This document shows positions 25,490 to 38,089 of a stretch of DNA of 64,000 nt, piece after piece. The translations under genes were made by a program, and so were the position numbers. The DNA is from Uloborus plumipes (lineage: Eukaryota; Arthropoda; Arachnida; Araneae; Uloboridae): NCBI GenBank assembly GCA_038373865.1, contig JAXGGA010003391.1, forward strand, positions 1 to 64,000. Direction: 5' to 3'. The stretch's first letter is position 1, and each line of letters begins with the position of its first letter. A model generated the notes under the pieces. It saw only the letters and a list, made by a program, of their open reading frames with translations. It did no database searches and had not been told where the DNA came from.

Positions 25490-25790
25490 ACTTTCTCTAT
25501 ATTTATCAATTTATACCCATATACGTATAAATAATGATTTCAAATGAACAAATTTTATATATAAGCATCTATCTACGCCTTCCAATCCATTTATATCGAT
25601 CCATATATCTCTGTATTAATTTTTCTATATATCTCTTTATTTATCTTTATATATCTATCTCTATATTTATCGATCTATATTTATATATACGAGTTTCTTT
25701 CAAGAAAAAAATTTCTGCATCAATTTCTATAATTATCCATCTATCTATATTTATTTATTTATTTATTCTATCTATATAAAAATTCTTTTA
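25490..25790. repeat. Degenerate (ATCT/ATTT)n tract 3
   Basis: TATCTATCTATATTTAT-like runs, related to 19384-19620 and to the left flank 23450-23620, including TTTCTTTCAAGAAAAAAATTTC. ORFs across it are low complexity. Confidence 0.75.
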
Positions 25791-27623
25791 AAAATGAAAA
25801 TAAACATATTTTTTCAAAGCAACGCGATTAGCAATCGAATTAGTCCTTCATTTTCGAAGCGATTTTCAGGTTTATCGCGCTCAAGAAAAGTGGCTTGTAA
25901 AGGGGGAACAGCCGAAAATTTTCTCTTCTGTATCTTGTTGTTTTCCTCTTTTTTTTCCTCAAGAAGGCAAAACGTTTTAATCTTTATATTCTTGGAGGTG
26001 AAAAAATAGGCTTTTATACTTTTCTCTAAATGAGTTTGAAATAATTAAACTTCAGAATTCCTAAGTTTTGAAATATTTTTCCAAATTCAAAAAAAATATT
26101 AGAATCGCTGTGTTTGTTTTTTTCCTATGTATAAAATTGTCATTTTCTACAGTCGGATTCAAAAAATATAGCTCGTTTAGAGCTCTGAATATTTATCGAA
26201 AAGCTGGTTAATAGTATGCTCAACTGTTTGTACTGTGTGCAATTCAGTTGTTTTGCTATTTTCAAAATAATTTTCCGATCAGTCAATTCAAAGGACTTTC
26301 TCTTCAATTCGCTCTTATACTCAGTTTGTTCAGTGCGTTTAATCTGTTGGAAAATATTAAGAAATTACACATTTCAAAAGGGAAGTTCTATTTTAATTAT
26401 TGGAAACTGTCTCAAAATGCCCCCGAAAGTAGAAAATAATAATTGCTACCGCCCTCTTTATAATTAACTATAACGGTAAAAGTATACATTTTTTATCCTC
26501 TTTTTTTTATGTATCAATTAATTTTAATTTCTCTTTTGGTTCCTTTTTTTCCCGGCATAAGTGAACACAAATATTTTCTTCTACACTAAAATTTTTTTCG
26601 TAAAAACAAAATTTCTTTACTACTCATGTTCTAAAATATATTTTTGTACATAACTCTTACCCTTAATTAAATTATGGATTGAATCTTTTAACAGCATTGT
26701 AACACCGAGAGTTTCCTAAGAAAATAATTTAAGTTCTCCTATTAAAAAACTATTAAAAAATGCTTTCATGAAAAGATTTAATCAATTACTCTCCTTTTAA
26801 CAGTCAATCTGAATGCATAGTTATAAAATGATGAACTGTTCTGAACTTTCCACTAACGTCAAGAAGTATTAATGTTCTTTAACTTTTACAAGCAAACTAA
26901 AGAATTCTGCATGAACTCTAGTCGAATGTGTCAATAAAGTTCTTATTTTTTAAATAATTCTTTTTCTCGCGTAGTTTATAAAGCCATTAATTTTGAATAG
27001 TTAGCTTTTTTGAAAGCCGTTAAAAGCTTCAGTAATTGTTGCTTTGAAAATTGATTTTTTTTAATCATACTTTTTTTCCCTTCTAGAACACTTTATTTTA
27101 AGTCTTATAGATTCTAAGAAAACACGCAAAACTGAAATAACGAGCGATGTTTTACTATTATATGCGACTGTTAGGCAGTTTTAAGATAAATTATTTTATG
27201 ATAAATACTCATTAGCTTGTAGTTTATCTAGTTTTATTAAAAACTTGTAAGTAAACTTAAAAATCAAATTAAAAAAAACTTTTTCTTACTTTCTCAATTA
27301 TCATCAAAATTCTTTTTAAGGATTTTTTTAATGTGCCCCGCATCCTTCCCATCCCGAAATAAGGTAAAAAACTTTAAACTTAGTCGTTAGTGTTATTTTT
27401 CCATGAGATATGCATTAAAAATTAGTTATTTGTGTTCATATTTAACTATTGAAATCTAATATAACTGAAATAATTAATTTATCTTCGCTCTCATAATATT
27501 TGCGTCGCACAAATGACCAGTTATATTAATACTGCATATTTTTTATATCCTTTTAAAGCATTATAAAACTTTTAAAGAACAGAAACATGAAATTAAGATC
27601 GCCTTTCTTGAAATGCTAACTAA

Positions 27624-28142
27624 CCCATTTAGGCCCAGTAGCCTAAAAACGGGACGCTTGTTAGTTACTGCATACAAAAAAATGTAATGGGTATATCCTT
27701 TTACTAAAGCTGTTTTTCACTTGTTAAATAGTTCTTCTTCTTGAGAAAACCAGTTAGAGCCACTATTTGGACATCAGAGTTTATTTATTGACAGCTATTT
27801 TCAGACAAATCAGTCGAGCAAAGATCCAGCATGGGTAGCCACAGAGAGTGAGCTTTCTTTTTGCGAACTTATTTTTCATAAAATTAACTATTTTAAAATG
27901 ATTTGCTTAAAACTGATGAGAGATGCCTTCTGCAATGTTACTTTGCAAAACTAAAGTCAAGTAAGGTCGTATTTTGCTCACATATCTGCAAAATATCCTA
28001 TAAACAGGACGTTAAATAACTTAATAAATATGGCAACGGCGATCTATTTGACGCCTACAATGTATGTAAACCATTCCAAGTAAGAGTTTTAAGCAGATAA
28101 AAATTGAAAAAAATTGTTTAAAAAAACCTGGGCATAAATGGA
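27624..28142 (-). mobile_element. TTAA-type MITE family M3, copy 1
   Basis: CCCATTTAGGCCCAGTAGCC ... CTGGGCATAAATGGA, followed by TTAA (28143-28146); the left flank is CTAA. Reverse-complement homologue of 29223-29739. piggyBac-like termini, no ORF. Confidence 0.78.
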
Positions 28143-28619
28143 TTAATGTAACAAAGGTTTGCAACAACTAGCTTTCTTCGATTTATAATGTATCTTTCTT
28201 ATGAGGCAACTGTTTCAATAAGATAATTGATGTCAATGTAAAAGTCTAATTAAGTTTTCAATTCCTTTTTCGTATGCTTTATAAAATAAAAATTGAAGTG
28301 CTTAATGTCTTTAATTTTAGGAAGAATATGTCGTAAGGTTTTTTTAATAGCAAACACAATTACTGCTTGTGGTTGATGTCGGTATAGCATTGATTAAATT
28401 TTATTCTTGCTTGTATTACTAAAGATTTAATTAGACACACTTAATCAGTTTATACGAAAAACACAATTAAAAGCATACAATAAAAAAGGATTTTAATAAT
28501 TTAATCGTTATATTTTATAAAAACATTTAATTAGTAATGAACTTCTATACATATCACTCTTCCGTTCTATAATTTTTTTTCTCAAATAAGTAGAAAGAAA
28601 TCTTCTTAGTTTGAAAACA

Positions 28620-28890
28620 AGTTGAATTTTTCTCTTTCACTTGAAAAGAGAAAGTTAATTGCATACAAATTTTTCGTTTCATTTATTCTTATGCAATGAA
28701 GTTTTTTCTGTAAATTTTAAGGCATGATAAACTAATGGATTTTGTATGTTTGTTTGAAAAGAGAACTTTAGTAGCATGCAAATCATGGGCGTTTTATTGA
28801 CTTGCATGTAATGAAGCTTTTTATCGTATATTTCAACTGAATGCTGAATAATATTTCGATTTTGTATGTTCTTCTAAAATCGCTGATTAA
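28620..28890. repeat. Degenerate tandem repeat, ~115-120 bp period
   Basis: TTTGAAAAGAGAA(A/C)TT...GCAT(A/G)CAAAT and ATGAA/TGATAAAC...GATTTTGTATGTT recur about every 115-120 bp, two to three decayed units. Confidence 0.5.
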
Positions 28891-29222
28891 GACACTTCCT
28901 AAAAAGTTATTTTACCACAACGTATGCGAAAACAATAGACCAATACATGCAAAAACAATACAACAGGATAAGTTGAGAAACTTGAGCATCCACCTATGTA
29001 CAGTGACCTCCTACGTTAACGACCAGTTTTCCTCTTTTCTTTCTTATAGACTTACTGTTAAAAATTTTCTAAGAAAGAACAGATAATCCTCTCTTAGTGG
29101 TTAAATTTATCTTTTGTCATAAAGTTTCCCTGTGTTTTCCCTCGTTACAAATTAAGCAATGTCTGTTCTATATTTTTTCCTCAATAAAAGGCTTGGGATA
29201 TTTTAAGCCGCTCAGTCATTAA

Positions 29223-29739
29223 CCCTTTTATGCCCAAGTTTTTTTAACAATTTTTTTCAATTTTTATTTGTTTAAAACTCTTACTTGGAATGGTTTACAT
29301 ACATTTTAGGCTTTAAAGAGTTCGCATTTGCTATATTTATTAAGTTATTTAACGTCCTCTTTATGGGATATTTTGCTGATACGTGTGCAAAATACGAACT
29401 TACTTGACTTTTCTTTTGCAAAGTAACGTTACAGAAGGCATCTCTGATCAACTTTGAGCAAATCATTTTAAAATAGTTTAATTTTATGAAAAATAAGTTC
29501 GCAAAAAAAGCTTACTTTCTGTGGTTACCCATGCTGGATCGTTGCTTGGCTGATTTGTCTGAAAATAGCTGTCAATAAATAAGCTCTGATGTCAAAATAG
29601 TGGCTCTAACTGGTTTTTTCAAGAAGAAGGACTATTTAACTTCTGAAAAACAGCTTTAGTAAAATGATATACCCATTACAGGTTTTTTTATGCAGTAACT
29701 AACAAGGTTCCCGTTTTTAGGCTACTGGGCATAAATGGG
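29223..29739 (+). mobile_element. TTAA-type MITE family M3, copy 2
   Basis: 517 bp, CCCTTTTATGCCC ... GGGCATAAATGGG with intact TTAA on both sides (29219-29222, 29740-29743). Opposite orientation to copy 1, 1.1 kb away. Confidence 0.85.
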
Positions 29740-32700
29740 TTAATGCAGAATCAACAACAAAAGCTGTGCGCGTGTAATGGTGTGTTCAGCAGATGGACCG
29801 CACCATAAGAGCTCCATTTTTGGTAAACTTTCTGATCTATAAACTGAATCAGGTTTAATTTAAACATGCAGGGCGTCAATATAATTGCTGTTTAATCGGA
29901 ATTTAAAAAATGAATGATTTTGTCAAAAGAATCGAGGGGGAGGGGAGAAAGTATCGTAAACTTCGTCCTACTTTACAAAGAGTTAAAGTATGTTTCTTCC
30001 TAAAATATGTAACCTTTCGAAATGAAAAACTGAGTAAAAAGAATGCGCAAACAATTGCTATAACTATTGTTTTCTGTTTATTTTCAAAAAAAAAATGTAC
30101 CTTGTTTAAGTAATTGACACTTCTAGAAGCGATCATGTCTTTTAACGACCGATTTTTCTCGGAAAGTTGGATTTTCGCTCCAGAAAAGTTTCATCTTAAG
30201 AAATTCACTGAACATCAGAATAAACTTAGAAGCGGAAATGTAGTAGTTCATTTTGTAAAAGTTAAAGCTTTTTATCCTTTCAACTGCACTTACCAATATG
30301 TTTTGCTTTCCAATCCGCTCTTTAAAATTTAAAATATTAGTTACTCTTAGATCATGAACTATATATGGGATTCCTCAAAGTCTCTGACGTTCTGTGATTT
30401 TATGCCAGATAAAACTTCTGCTAGAAATTTAAATTCTCAAGGATAATCCCTTACCATAATCTTTTCATATTATTAAAACTTACCGACTTAATTTTCAGCT
30501 AATATTTGCGCGTTTCATCAACTTATTTTTCTAACTCGACGAAGTTCAGGAAACAAACATTTTTCATAGCTACAAAAAGAAAATATAATACACAATCTTT
30601 ATCCTTTATTCTATACAATAATGCTTCGATAACCCTCGATTTCCACAGACATATGCCTCTGGGAGAATCCTTTCATCCAATTGCTCTTATCGTATTTAAC
30701 CAGACATTGTGTTCCCTATGTATTAATGTGGATGTCATTTATTAAGTTCCCAAAATGCACTTCCTTCCGAAATTAATTAATGTATATTTTGTGTCCAGAA
30801 GGGCAATTATTCATTTAATGATTCACAATTTATGAAACTTTAAAGCTGGGATGGTATTAGAACTGAATTTTCCCAATATAACGTATTTTTGGTTTCAAAA
30901 GCACGTCAAAAATATCGAGCTATGTTGAATCATCATATCAATGTTATATTCTATAATCAAGCATCAATTTATCGCACAAGTTAAATTATTTTTCTTAACC
31001 AAATATTATAATAAAGACCATATTTTTTGTGCAACAGTCCCAATCTTTCATACCAAACTAATGACAGTTATTTGTGAAAAAAAAAATCTTAATTTTGTAT
31101 CCGATAGATCGCGGTAAGCAACGAACGACATTATTAGTCATCATTATACACGGAAATTAGGATAACGCAATATTCTACAAACAACTAGCGCATAAATACA
31201 GTTTGAAACTTTAATTCCTTTTTTAATAAGTTTAAAATATGAATGAAAGTTTCTTTTTATAGGCATCTTAAAATATATAAAAAGCTCAAAAAACATTATG
31301 AAATAGTCGAAATATGAAAAATATTTTAGAAATTATGTGTAGTTGACAAGTGAGCTGCTTTCTCGTCAGAAAGCAGGAGCAGCAGTTCAGGAAATGTAAT
31401 TTGCAGTACACTGCATTGTATAAAGAACGCAGCTGCAGATATCCCTTCGTTTCTTTCCCAAATAAGTAAAAATTGCTGAGAAATTAACGTTAATTTATTA
31501 ATGTGTTGCGGTATGTTTCTTCTGCCTATAGCCAACGAGACATTGTTCATATTTGCTAATGTACCGTTATGTATTCACTTGGAAATGAATAAAAACAATA
31601 AACAAAACTAACTATATTGTTGTTTTCAAAACATAGAGTGAAGTTATTTAAACCATTCAACCAGATTTAATTTTAATTTACTTCCAATTCTGTTTACTAT
31701 AAACCTCAGTTCAGAACGTATAGACAGAATTTTCTACCCTTTGTATGGCATAATTTATAACTTACATTCCATACATATAACATTTCGTGGTATTTCCGAG
31801 AATGTAATTGAAATCGCGTTCAATATTGTGCCTTGAAAATGAATTTTCCAAAAAGCCCTTTAGAAATATGACGGGAATTCCATGCATTCAGTTTATTAAG
31901 AGCTCGATTCAACCTTTTCCGAGTTATTGTAGGAAATGCACATGTGAAAACTTGGCGTTTAGATATTAAACAATAACATAAACTAACTTAATATAATTGC
32001 TTCCTAATTTGTGTCGAAAGTGTTCAGTTTTTCATGAAAACATATTAAATTAAGTAAATTAAAAAATGTGTACTAAGTTCTTCGCATTATTAAAAAAAAA
32101 TTCTTAATTACGAAAATAATTACGTATTGTTAGGATTATATTTGAAACACATACATGTTTCATCTTATTACAAACATGAATGTTGATTTTTTTTACTTTA
32201 TAATCATATACACCTAGATCTGTTTTTTTTTAATTATTTTTTTTTAAATCTATTTGAATCAATATGATTATGTACCGATTGATTGACCAAATTGAATGAC
32301 CGAATTTGATCATTAAAAATCCAATCCATGGTTTATAAAATCTTACACTGATTGAAAAACTGATTAAGATTCATTTCTCTTTTTTTTATTTTGTATTGAT
32401 CCCTACATCACATGAAGTCCTCCCTCCCTTCGTTGGTCAAGTTATTAGGTAAAAGCATGTAGGTGGCGTTAACATCGAAAACTGATAATGGCGTCAATAA
32501 AAGAAAAAAAAAATACGGGGTGCCCCAAAGGGTGGCTTTGAAAGCCAGTCATGCAGAATCTTTAGTTTTAACTATTGTTACCAATTCTAATAAATATAAT
32601 TTCACAGTTTTGTCGACATAAAGAATGTTATGATTAAACTGTGTCATTACCCAGAAGGACACTTCTGGTTCCGCAAATGCTTGGCGCCAAGTTGAAAATC

Positions 32701-34730
32701 ATCTTAATCTTCCTTAAGAACTACCGAAAATGTACACATGTACTAACATTGTGAAACTAAATTTTTGAAATAAGAAACATAAGAAAGAAATAATTATGTT
32801 TACATCTGTAAATCTTTTACATCTTTTTAATAACTTTTTTCAATACGATTGACGATTTTTTTAGGCTAAAAAAGATTAGTTTTGGTTACTTATTCGGCTT
32901 TAATTCTAGAGAGGATAATTTACATTTAAAAAAAGAGTGGTTTGGGGGGGGTAACCTAGTTACATTAAATTTAATCATTAAAAATCCAACTGTTTGCAGA
33001 AGTAAACCAAATATATACGCATTATACAATGCTTTTGCAATTTCTGAAATGAGCTATAGTCATTTTAGTAATTTGAGAAGGTTTCGTCTTTTTTTTCTAC
33101 AGCATTTCATGTTTCTATGGCGTTTTCTTAATTAATCACCTAAAACTTCTTAAAATGCAGAATATACTATAAATCGTAATTTCATTTTACTCTATAATTC
33201 ATTTTCATAAATACAGAGAACTTTTTCTCCCTAAATTATTGTTAGAGTTAATGCAACACATTGTCGAATATCATATTTTTAAATATTATTTGGTATGATA
33301 ATGCAAGATGTAAGATAAGATGTACTACGACGTAAAATCATACATTTTTAACTATTGTGGCAAATTTTATCCGAAACTTTACTTCCGATTAGTTTTAAAC
33401 GTTTTCGGATCAAAATTATATATTTTCCGCTAGCATTTAATGCTTCTTGTATTTGTTTTTCAATTTCTCAAAACCAAAAGCTAATATATCAAATAACTTT
33501 TTCCTTGAAGTTTATCTCCTTAAAATATACGGAAAAAAATTCATGTACCGAAAGCATATCACTATTGAACCGTATCGTAAAATCAATATTATAATTAATC
33601 ACTTTAACTACGTGTTTTTAAATGTATAATACATTATTCAATTCTAACTGCCATTTTAGGGCATTAGTTAGAAAAAATATTTTTTATTGACTAATATAGC
33701 CTTCTTTTTTTTGAGATCTACACATTCAATTTCATTTTCTATTCAAAGTGAAATTATTTTCGATTTTTTGTTTATTTATTTTCTGAATTGCATTTAATAC
33801 GAACCTTTTTTTTTACAAAAGAAGTGAATGTCAGAACTTAAGACATTTTTGGATTATTTAAATATAATTTTTAAACAAAATTTTTATTAAAATTTTAAAA
33901 CGTTTTTCTAGTATTTAAATTTTAATAATAAATAAAATTTAAATTTAAAATTTTTCAATATTGCTTGAAATTTTTAAATTTTATTCTATGAGCTTTTAGT
34001 TCTTCAGGAGTCAGTCGAAGTCACCTTCAAATTTTCAATCGCTGATTCGTACTGAAAATCTAATTCTGACGGAAATTTATTCAACTTTTGACTTCATTCA
34101 AAAGCATATGCTAATGAGAAATGTATATTGTTAAAAGGACTTTGGAAATGAAGTCGAGATTAAACAAAGCGATGAAATTGATAGCTTGTATCTAATTCAT
34201 TTTATCAACTAGATTAATAGACGCACGTACTTCAAACTTCAATCTCTGAATAGGCTGTAAGCTATTTAGTCTGATATTGCGTCGAACAATTCTTCAGAAA
34301 TTACAAAAAGAATTCGAAACCAGCACCTTTTCGTATTAATTTTAATATTGATCAATCTAAATCAAACTGTAAACTTTGTCAAAAAAAAGTAATTATATTT
34401 CTTTTAATAATTTTTCTTTTCGTAATATAGTGTAGAAACTTCTGGTTTTGAAAAAAAAATGCATAACTGTCTTTCTATGTTTTTCTTCAAATATCTTTTT
34501 ACAAATTCAAATATTAATCCCTATTTTTTGGATACGTCGGTATTTATGTCAAAATATCAAACCAAATGCTTCAGTGAAATACAAATGCCTGTTCCGTGAA
34601 AAATTTTATACTAAATATCCTTTTTTCCTACCACAGTATACTTCATTTTAATATAACTTCCAATAACTAATACATTTCTTCAAAATATATATTGCAATAT
34701 ACAATCTTTGTTTGAATTTTAATCGTTATA

Positions 34731-35316
34731 CAGGGTTATTCTAAATGATGGACCCCTTTTTAAAAATTCATATTTATTAAAGTACAAATCCGAAATGAAC
34801 AATCTTTATTGCAATGGAAAGATGAAATTTCAAATTTTTTTTTAGTGCAAAATTTTTTTCTGAAGCTGCAAAAAGAGGGCGCACCAGTAGAGTTTGCACC
34901 GGATTAGATTATAATTTGATTTACTGGCGCAGCTGAAGAAAATGGCGACCGTAGACCAAAAGGTTTTCTGCGTTTTTCAATTTGTAAAAACTGCGTCACG
35001 AATTTTAGTGCAGCGGGTATTTCGAGCCAAATTTGGAATTAAAGCCCCAACTAAAAAAATCATAAGTCGTTGGTTTAAGCAGTTTCAAAAGACTGGTAGT
35101 GTTTGTAAAAGGAAAAGCAGAGGAAGACCGCCTGTTTCACAAGAAGAAGTCATGTTTGCCGTACAGCACGCGGTGGACACATTGAACATTTATGATTATA
35201 TATGAAAAAAAATTTCAAATCTCCTCTTTCCGTTGATATAAAGAATGTTAATTTTCGTTGAAAACTTTAATTAATATGAATTTTTAAAAAGGGGTCCATC
35301 ATTTATAATAACCCTG
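34731..35316 (+). mobile_element. DUF4817-type DNA transposon derivative, complete ends
   Basis: 586 bp flanked by TA (34729-34730, 35317-35318). Terminal inverted repeats of ~50 bp start CAGGGTTATTCTAAATGATG and end in the reverse complement. Encodes one short helix-turn-helix ORF (34942-35205). The DDE catalytic part is missing, so it is non-autonomous. Confidence 0.88.
34942..35205 (+). CDS. DUF4817-like helix-turn-helix protein, transposon-encoded (87 aa)
   Basis: MATVDQKVFCVFQFVKT start, FRAKFGIKAPTKKIISRWFK recognition-helix region, then the basic KRKSRGRPPVS linker. This is the N-terminal DNA-binding domain (DUF4817/HTH) found in many arthropod Tc1/mariner-type transposases. Full transposases continue into a DDE domain; here a stop follows at residue 88. 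The protein could still bind terminal repeats in the way a repressor would, but expression is unknown. A second element (45531) begins a related ORF, MATKQENR. Confidence 0.7.
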   Translation: MATVDQKVFCVFQFVKTASRILVQRVFRAKFGIKAPTKKIISRWFKQFQKTGSVCKRKSRGRPPVSQEEVMFAVQHAVDTLNIYDYI

Positions 35317-35882
35317 TATTTCATTTAAAACATCAAACTCAAGTTCGTTACAAGTTTTAATTGATTTTTACAATGTTAGGTCAAACACATTTTCCAGCTA
35401 CTTTTTAGGTATGAAAAAATAAAAGATCAAAACAATACAAAAAAGATATTTGAAGAGCAACTGGGCGAAACTGATTGCAAAACACCTGAGTTGAATTAAG
35501 AAGTAGTAATTACAGTGTTACCTCAAAACAACAGCAGTTCACGAAATAGAAAATTCAGTGCTCTTTATTACCGTACTCTTTTATAATACCCGAAGTTCTT
35601 CTACTAATATCACATAATCACGTTGCTAAGTCTTAGTGCTGATTTTTTCATAATATTTTCTTGTGATTTATTTCGCCAGTGCTTAAAATCCTATAAACTT
35701 GTAAAAAGTGAACTATTTAAATGCGTTTAAATAATAAATATTTTAGATGCGAAATTTTTCTGTTCAAATGTCTTTTTGAAAATTATTAAACTCCCAAGCC
35801 TTATTACCACACTTAGTAACAGCGACATTGGAGTCGTTCACTATTGGAAAAATTATCAGTCCTGACTGATAGTACATACATA

Positions 35883-36535
35883 CAGGGTGTCCACTCCAAT
35901 CGTGGACCAATAGCTAATTTCTAAACCGTTAGAGATAAGCATATAGTTTATTTAGGAAAAAATCTCCAAATTACGAAAGGAATTTTTGGTCTATTCAATG
36001 TTTTTCAAAAAATCAAATTTTGAAAAAGTTACGAAATTTAAATTTTTATACAGCCCCCCAATCCTATCAATCATATTTAGTAAAACATTCTTGACACTGT
36101 AACGTTTAAAACTAAAAAAAAAAATCACTCTTCTACCACAAAAATTGACCGAGTTATGACGTTTTGAAAAATCAAGATTTTGAAGGATTTCGCATACGGT
36201 CCCTTGAGCGATCTCTCGATGACGTCATGAAATAATGCAAAATCTTGATTTTTCAAAACGTCATAACTCGGTCAATTTTTGTGGTAGAAGAGTGATTTTT
36301 TTTTAGTTTTAAACGTTACAGCGTCAAGAATGTTTTACTAAATATGATTGATAGGACTGGGGGGCTGTATAAAAATTTAAATTTCGTAACTCTTTCAAAA
36401 TTTGATTTTTTGAAAAACATTGAATAGACCAAAAATTCCTTTCGTAATTTAGAGATTTTTTCCTAAATAAACTCTATGCTTATCTCTAATGGTTTAGAAA
36501 TTAGCTATTGGTCCACGATTGGAGTGGACACCCTG
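35883..36535. mobile_element. Palindromic TA-flanked foldback MITE, copy 2
   Basis: 653 bp, same family as 733-1383, with the same CAGGGTGTCC ends and TA flanks (35881-35882, 36536-36537). The central unpaired segment is in the opposite orientation to copy 1, so the two insertions are reversed relative to each other. Confidence 0.85.
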
Positions 36536-36855
36536 TACCATGACGAACGGAACTCATGTACATACATAAAGATGGACGAACGGAATTTTGTGCTTTAAAT
36601 TTTTATTGCATTTGATCATTTATTATACTTTCAAGTTTTGCGAACTCGATAAACGAAAAAAATTAAGAGTATTTAAAGAGGGTATAAGGATTTAAATATT
36701 TCTTTAAAATTATATACAAACAAGTTACTGTCTGCCCACGGTTGCTATAGAATGAGTAAATGTTTAAAACAAGTCTATCTGACTGAGGAGGGAAATTAAA
36801 AAATTTGACGTTCCTGTTTCATTCAAATCAATATGGCTGCTTACTTTAGATGCTA

Positions 36856-37737
36856 TACTGCAAAAAATGAACTGTTGTTTTTACAGAATTCTGGCAGCAG
36901 AGGTTCCAATTTAAAATTGTAAAATACACAGTAATGAACTGTAAAACTAGCAATTTTGCAGTTTTTACTGTAAAGTTGACAATTTTACAGTTTATTGCCG
37001 AAAAATTTAGCTGTATTATACTGTAAAAACAACAGTAGAATACTGGCAGCAAAGGTTTCAGTTTAACCCTTCATTGTACGATTTTTTATATTTTCATGAA
37101 AAAAATCATATGTTACCTTTTAATAGCCCTGAGTTCAGGAAAAATGAAGAAAAAAATTAACCTTTAAAATGTGCACCAAAAATGATGTTTTGATTGTTTG
37201 TTCAACATATGGCACAAAGCACATAGTATAGCGATAAATGTAATAAAATACAATGTGCTTTTTGCCATAAGTGGTACAAACAAATTTGCCACTAAGTACA
37301 GCATATATAGTATTTAAACATTTGAGAACAAAGGAAATAATGACTAAGCACACTTCTTACTGTAATGCAGACACTCTTTTTTTCAAAAGCAAGAACTGTA
37401 ATACCTAGACTAGTGCAACTAACTAGTACATAAACATCACACTGAACTGTTATAACAATGTTCCAGAAGGGGCACAAAACTCAGTTTAACTGCACTTAAA
37501 TATCATAAGAATATATGAGGTTTTTTTCGGTGTGTGCCAGATCAGGCACACCATGTAGTGAAAGGTTAAGACTGTAAAATGCACGGTAATAAACTGTAAA
37601 ATTAGCAATTTTACAGTTTAGTACGGTGAAATTAGCAATTTTACAGTTTATTACTGTACGATTAGTAATTTTTTACAGTTTATTACCATAAAATTAACTG
37701 TATTTTACTACAGAAACAACATTCATTTTTTACAGTG
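36856..37737. mobile_element. CACTG-type MITE with tandem inverted TTTTACAGT motifs, copy 1
   Basis: Starts TACTGCAAAAAATGAACTG, ends CATTTTTTACAGTG. The interior repeats AAACTGTAAAATTAGCAATT and its reverse many times. Homologous to 42704-43094, but split by a TTAA element (37067-37565). Located 160 bp upstream of a fibrillin acceptor. Confidence 0.82.
37067..37565. mobile_element. TTAA-type MITE nested in the CACTG MITE
   Basis: CCCTTCATTGTACG ... CATGTAGTGAAAGG between TTAA at 37063-37066 and 37566-37569. Removing it restores GTTTAAGACTGTAAAAT, matching the uninterrupted relative (GTGTAAAACTGTAAAAT near 42910). No coding sequence. Confidence 0.88.
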
Positions 37738-37894
37738 ATAACATACATCTGCCAAAGCTGACATCCCTGAAAAGTAGTAGATGTGCCGATTTTAGTCTGT
37801 AAATCGGATGTTAGTCTTTCCGTCTCACCACTAATCAGACAGTACCACATTTGTCAACCCCCTAGTTCCATTGACTAAATCTTCCACTTTTTAG

Positions 37895-38089
37895 ATTACA
37901 GGACTGGACCTTGCTTCCGGAAAGTGAAGAATCAGTTTTGCGCCGGCCAGCTGACTGGAGTCGTCTGCACTCGACAGCTGTGTTGTGCAACAGTTGGAGT
38001 CGCTTGGGGACACCCCTGCGAGCAGTGTCCATCGAGTCTAGATTGTGACAGAGGCTTCATTACCAATATACAGTCAAAAACCTGTCAAG
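37895..38089 (+). CDS. FBN: Fibrillin exon: hybrid domain 1 (nine-cysteine)
   Basis: A 195-nt (65-codon) phase 1-1 exon between TTTTTAG and G|GTAAGG. It encodes a whole hybrid (TB/EGF-like chimeric) domain. Key signatures are DYRTGPCF, the LCCATVG double cysteine, [10 protein letters not shown] and a final NIQSKTCQ. It has nine cysteines including the CC pair. An odd number is characteristic of fibrillin hybrid domain 1, where one cysteine is free for intermolecular disulfides; hybrid 2 and TB domains have eight. In the family this region helps lateral microfibril assembly and LTBP binding. It is the strongest single diagnostic that the gene is a fibrillin rather than an LTBP or a generic EGF protein. 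Confidence 0.93.
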
